NCBI GenBank assembly: GCA_014898415.1
Contig: RCTD01000004.1
Coordinates: 2,107,001-2,171,000 of the forward strand
From: Stromatinia cepivora
Lineage: Eukaryota; Ascomycota; Leotiomycetes; Helotiales; Sclerotiniaceae
DNA length: 64,000 bases
Direction of reading: 5' to 3'
The notes under the pieces: generated by a model
Told to the model about the DNA's origin: nothing
Databases searched by the model: none
What the model saw: only the letters and a program-made list of their open reading frames with translations
Position numbers and translations under genes: made by a program
Shown here: positions 59,388 through 64,000 of the stretch, in pieces
Layout: the number at the start of each line of letters is the position of its first letter
Position numbering within the stretch: position 1 is the first letter of the stretch

Positions 59388-61339
59388 TGACATGTTTGCA
59401 TGGAAAATCTTAATGCTTCCACGCTACATGTATTTCTAAAATTTGTTTCAAATCTGCACTTCTGGAAGATTATGAGCTTGCCAAATTGAGGCAATTATTG
59501 TCCTCGCTACACTCGTTTTAGGTAGAGAATATGGTACACGAGGATAGGTGGCACAAAATTCCAGCAGGGTGAACTTTTTCAGCAGGCAACAACATTATCA
59601 ATGATGATGATTCCATGATGGATGGAGAAGAGGCGCAAAATAGCACAGAGAGCTGATGGATGATTAGCGAGCATTCATATTCCTCTTACAACTGAAGGAC
59701 TCAAGGCAGTACTACAAAGTTTAAAAATCAAGCATCGGTTTCCATCAATATTGTTCATGCGTACATTGTGATTTGGTGAAAAAAGAGTATTTGTTCTGTT
59801 CTTTGATTATGACGCTCTGACTCTCAAGATCTCCTTACTAGATACGAATATGATCCAACTATTTAAAGGCATCTGTCTTCACTATAAGGTGCCTTGGTGC
59901 TCAGCTTCATGTCTTTCAAAATATCCAATATCATCAGTAGTCAATCTCACTTCTGGATAAAGATATTATCAGGAATATGCAGAATTCACGGCCATGACGA
60001 TTTAAAATTCTAGAAGCATCAGCGGAGTAGGCTTGCACAGGAAAAGTAAGGAAAAGAGCTATGTTACTTACCCCACGAACACTTCCACAATCACAAACAA
60101 GAAATCTAGGAAGCCAATTTTACATCTTCTAATTCGGCTTCGGCGTTATTTATGCGGGGGTTAGAGTACTGGTAAAATTAGTGGGATCTTATCGGCACAT
60201 TTGATGAGGCAATAAGTAGAATCATTGAATTAGTTAGCGAGACTCTAGTTTCTCACCCACTTAAACCATTTATTTCACTGCAATCTCAATATTCATCTAG
60301 AACGATTGAAGCAAAAATACATCGCGGCCCGTCGGGTTAGAAAACCCATCCGAGGTCCTGGAACAATTGCCAATTGGTAATTGTCCCAATTTATGGATCC
60401 ATGTTTACTAAAATTCGAGTTTTTATAGATCCAAAAACATGCATCCTCTTGCAATCACACAGCAGGAGTTAACCGAGAAGAAAACTAGTGGCGTTTTGTA
60501 ACGTCGTGTACATAAACATCTTTAAGTTCCCACATCAAGCAGCAAAATAGAGATAGAATCTCTGCTTTTTACTTTACAAGGGTGGAGTCTTTCCGTATAG
60601 TCTGCTTGTCTGGAGCAATCTGTATAGGATATTAGTATAGCGCCTTGATACTTATATACCTATGGATCATTTGCTGTGTATTGATGAAAATGCATCTGTT
60701 TCGCCAACAAACATATCATACATTGTCATTGAAGAGGCTTTCTTTGGTTAGATTGGAATGATGGCGAGAACTCTTCACTTCATGCTTTCCCTCTATACTC
60801 CAATTTACAAGTAGTAAGATTTACATCCCACTCTAATTGCATCCCTAAAAACCGTACATATACATCATACTACATCTCTGGATCCAGGCACCCTTAATTT
60901 GCTACGGATAATGTCTGTCTATAGATTTTTTTTTTATCTCAGTGGAGTTGGTTTATATAATTATCCCAGAAAAAAATTAAAGTCCTGAATATTGGGCATT
61001 AAGTAGCTGGATATGAAGGGATGGCCATGGAACGAATGGCATCTATAATCTTAACTCCAACTAGACCAGCAAAATTCACCCGCAAAAGTATATAATAATA
61101 CCTGGAATCTATCTTGTACTAAACAAAACTAATCGCTAGAGTTTGTGGAGAAAGGTCAATGGGAGTTCGGAAAGATGAATTAGGGATTTCGCGCCAGATT
61201 TTGTGATGAATTATTATGTACTTATGACCAAATTCAGCATTAATCTTTGTACCGGATGAAAGTATGATAATTACAATGGTGGAAGTTTGGCTGTCGTTGT
61301 TATTTCCGTTTGGTTCTATCACTTGATTCCTTAGTTAAT
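59388..61339. other. Intergenic region
   Basis: About 2 kb with no recognisable gene. Contains a near-perfect palindrome at 60363-60384 (ACAATTGCCAATTGG and its complement) and a GGGTTAGAAAACCC hairpin just before it (about 60334). Confidence 0.45.
60363..60384. repeat. 22-bp near-perfect palindrome
   Basis: ACAATTGCCAATTGGTAATT followed by GT reads nearly the same on both strands, with one mismatched pair. It contains a CCAAT/ATTGG core, which could bind the CCAAT-binding complex; this is inference. Confidence 0.4.
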
Positions 61340-61347
61340 TACTTGAC

Positions 61348-62274
61348 TAGGCTGCGCAACGGTTACCGCGGATAATAGCTCTGATGGATAATCCATGGAT
61401 AATCTATTGGCGAAATGGATAATTGAAGAATCTGAATAAATATTTATAAATAATTAACGGATTATCTATAAATATTTATAGATATTTATTAATTTATAAA
61501 TTGATAAATAATCTATAAATAATTTATAAATTAATAAATATTTATTTATTGTTGAAATTATTTTTATGTTATTATATTAATTTTTATATTAATCTTTATA
61601 AATTATATAAATTATTTATTAATTTATAGATTATTTATGGATAATCTATTAATCCGTAGATTATTTGTGGATAATTTATTAATCTATAAATAGATAACGT
61701 GGTTTATCACCGAGTGGATCATATCACCGAGTGGATCACTCAATTTACATACAAAATTCGTCTGTGCGTAACCGTGCACTCTCTTTATTTATTGATAGAA
61801 TTTTTTAAAAATTTAATATATAAAATTTAATTATAAAAATGTTACAAAAATCAAATCTTTTTTCAAAAATTCGAATTAATATAAGAATTATTATAAAAAT
61901 GATTTTTTTGTAATGAAAATCGTGACATTTTAAATTTTTTGTTGAATATAATAGAAATATTTATATAAAAATTAGATTTCTAAGAAATTAAATTTTTATT
62001 ATTATTTCCAATTCTTTTACTTTTCAAAAATAATAATTAGTTATTAAAACAGGAATATTTAAAAATGGCTAATTTTGGTGTATTTCCAAATGATCCATTC
62101 GGTGATAAACCACGTTAGATAATTTGTAAATAATCTATAGATAATCTATATAGAATAGATTAGTTTAAAATCTTAATGAATAATCCATAAAACAGATAGT
62201 ACCTTCAATGGATAACCTACGGAACAGATTATTTATGGGTACCTATGGGTTGCGGGTTATTTCTGCGCAGCCTA
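61348..62274. mobile_element. hAT-like MITE, copy 3 (927 bp including a nested MITE)
   Basis: TAGGCTGCGCAAC at the left and CTGCGCAGCCTA at the right are flanked by the 8-bp duplication TACTTGAC (61340-61347 and 62275-62282). Removing the nested 419-bp element and its TA leaves about 506 bp, close to the 489-bp copy 1. The interior has the same ATAATCTATAAATAATTTAT-type AT repeats. Confidence 0.88.
61697..62115. mobile_element. 419-bp Fot1-type MITE nested in hAT-like copy 3
   Basis: Ends ACGTGGTTTATCACCG on both sides, flanked by TA (61695-61696 and 62116-62117). The left end has a perfect 17-bp direct repeat TATCACCGAGTGGATCA (61705-61721 and 61722-61738). The architecture equals that of the full Fot1-like elements here but with a different inner sequence (GAGTGGATCA for GGGTCGCCA). 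It has no coding capacity, so it must rely on a transposase in trans. Confidence 0.88.
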
Positions 62275-62282
62275 TACTTGAC

Positions 62283-64000
62283 TCAATCACCATCATTTTT
62301 ACCACTCATCCTCATCACAGCCATCAGACTTATCACTCTTTTTCTTACCCATCTCAATGCTTTATCCAGCCCCAAGCTCATGACCAATCTAGCTCAGGAT
62401 CTCACGCCATAACCATCACCAGAACCAAAAGCCCAGTCCTTCTCTGTGGGTTTCGTTCGCAGCATGTTTTAACGTTAAAACTCTTAAAGACTTGAAGGTG
62501 CTGTATTTTTATACTCGATTATTGCCTTGCATTAGGGTGGAGTTGAGACAGTGTATTATATATTTAAATATGAAGAAGATTGTTTATCTCTCCAGATGTG
62601 AGAGATTAGAATCAGTGGGTTGGGAATGGTAACTCACTTACTAAATCCTCTCTAGGCCAGTAAAGCCTCCCAGATACTAAATGTCTGATTATCTAAACCC
62701 CGTCTCTTCCTGCTTTCCCTTCTCTTGGTAAATCACCCAGTCACTGGAAATATTGCGGAAGCGGATGATCGATCGTTCCTTGTTGGGTATTACGGGGTTC
62801 TTTCAGTCAGTTTCAAACAAAATCATTGAGATATCTATCAACCTTGGCCCTGGAAAATGTTTCCATTCATCTATTTCAGTTCAGTTCCCAGAGGAGTTGG
62901 AGTTGGATTTAATGTTGTTGATGAATTAGATATATATTGATGAGTTAGTACCAATACAATGGTGATATGAATAGTATGAATAGCAGTAATACTTGAGCTA
63001 TCACCATCATCTAACATCCCCCTTTACTTCCTCTCAAAATTATCGTCTAATCTTCCTCCAGCCCCCGAGACAAGCAACCACTCTATCTCTCCCAATACAA
63101 CCCAGCTTGTCTCTCATTCACAGAACCCAATATATCCGTGAGAGGTATGGTGTTCTTTCCGTGCGCGTCGTGCTATATCCCGAAGACCCCACAGAACCAT
63201 CAGGTTTACATATCCTTAAAGGCCAACACAAATCCGATGTGCCTCCTCCCCAGCATCGTTCAAGTCTCAATCATTCGCACCACTCTCACCACCCTCATCA
63301 CCCAACTATCCTTCTACACACCCCATAAAGCCCCTAGAAAAGATTTGAAAGTTCCTTTATCACTCCTATTTCCTCCACTTCCCCCCAAAACCAATTCAGC
63401 TATCCGCACTCCCCCTTCACATCCCTGACAGACCCACAACTCCGCTATATACCCCTTCCATCTCCTATTTTGAAGGGTAAACGTAAACCCTAAATAAAAC
63501 TACTACTAGCACAATAGGAAATTTACGAAAGGGGATTCAAGAAAGCCGATTTTCTAAGTAAGAACTGTTTTATCAGATAGAAAACGAGAGGTTATGGACG
63601 ATAGTAATAGATATATCGTAAAGTACACGAGTAGAAGGACGACCGTGAATGAAGGCCGGAAGGAAAAGAACAACGATAGTACTCATGGTAGTAATATTAA
63701 GGACATCAAACTCCAGCCAGGTAATTACAATAAAAATTTCATTATCAATCGTCTCTTTTATTGTATATTTAGTTGCTGATCAAAATATAAAGATCGGTAA
63801 ATTGACTTATTTCTCATCCCGACAACACGAAAAATACACAGGAAAATGCCTTGAAATATGAGGATGCGCAAATACACTTAATTCCTTGTTGCACATCTTC
63901 TTCTGTTTCATTGCTTTTCTATGCTTTGAGGAATTTGAAAGGGTTGGTGGTTTTATAAACTCAGCGTAAAAAAAGGGGGGATAGATTACAGCTAGGCCGG
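62283..64000. other. Region without recognisable gene to the window end
   Basis: Ordinary composition with C/T-rich tracts (62995-63470). Overlapping frames of 60-110 codons show no family features or clear splice logic. It may be promoter DNA of a gene beyond the window. Confidence 0.45.

Overview
The window looks like a filamentous ascomycete chromosome, most likely a leotiomycete of the Sclerotiniaceae type (Botrytis, Sclerotinia or Monilinia relatives). That placement is inferred from gene style: short GT-AG introns of about 50-240 nt with CTAAC/CTGAC branch points, F-box and BTB genes, and paired MFS transporters. The DNA is sharply split into AT-rich transposon graveyards and gene-bearing DNA of ordinary composition. 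The graveyards show C-to-T and G-to-A decay on both strands in CpA/TpG context, the signature of repeat-induced point mutation (RIP).

Layout. 1-1337: 3' end of a nearly undecayed Ty3/gypsy chromodomain element with its LTR. 1338-17190: decayed elements, in order a Ty1/copia relict (+), a RIP-decayed second copy of the gypsy 3' end, a copia relict (-), a 2.1-kb non-autonomous LTR element carrying a 34-bp minisatellite, and a three-level nest (1.8-kb LTR element, a second inverted copy inside its 3' LTR, and a Fot1/pogo-like DNA transposon inside that). 17190-48900: gene-bearing DNA with a BTB gene holding one premature stop (-), a four-exon F-box gene (+), an intact MFS transporter (+), a second MFS gene with a one-base deletion (+), a ~1190-residue disordered repeat protein (+), a short hAT-like MITE, then four BTB-type genes (two + with lesions, two - intact). 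48914-56372: a 7.46-kb AT-rich element bounded by the same hAT-like ends, holding a second Fot1-like copy. 56823-58197: a decayed Tc1/mariner element. 58200-64000: a fifth clustered BTB gene (frameshifted), a third hAT-like MITE with a 419-bp Fot1-type MITE inside it, and sequence without recognisable genes.

Most element boundaries rest on target-site duplications (TSDs) read directly: AATAT, TATTT and ATATT for LTR elements; TA for the Fot1-like and Tc1 elements; CCTCTCAT, CCTCCAAT and TACTTGAC for the hAT-like family. The order of insertion can therefore be reconstructed.

How the genes relate. The BTB genes form one family: a short variable N-terminus, a conserved intron just before an 'SLGxDxVKIEVG'-like strand, a BTB fold, and in two members a C-terminal CDYHxHGxxxxCPY motif. 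Four of the six BTB genes in the window carry single lesions, which points to a birth-and-death family beside transposon islands. Several lesions lie in homopolymers, so assembly error must be excluded. The F-box and BTB genes would be expected to feed ubiquitin-ligase adaptors, and the MFS genes membrane efflux or uptake; no operon-like or biosynthetic cluster logic is visible.
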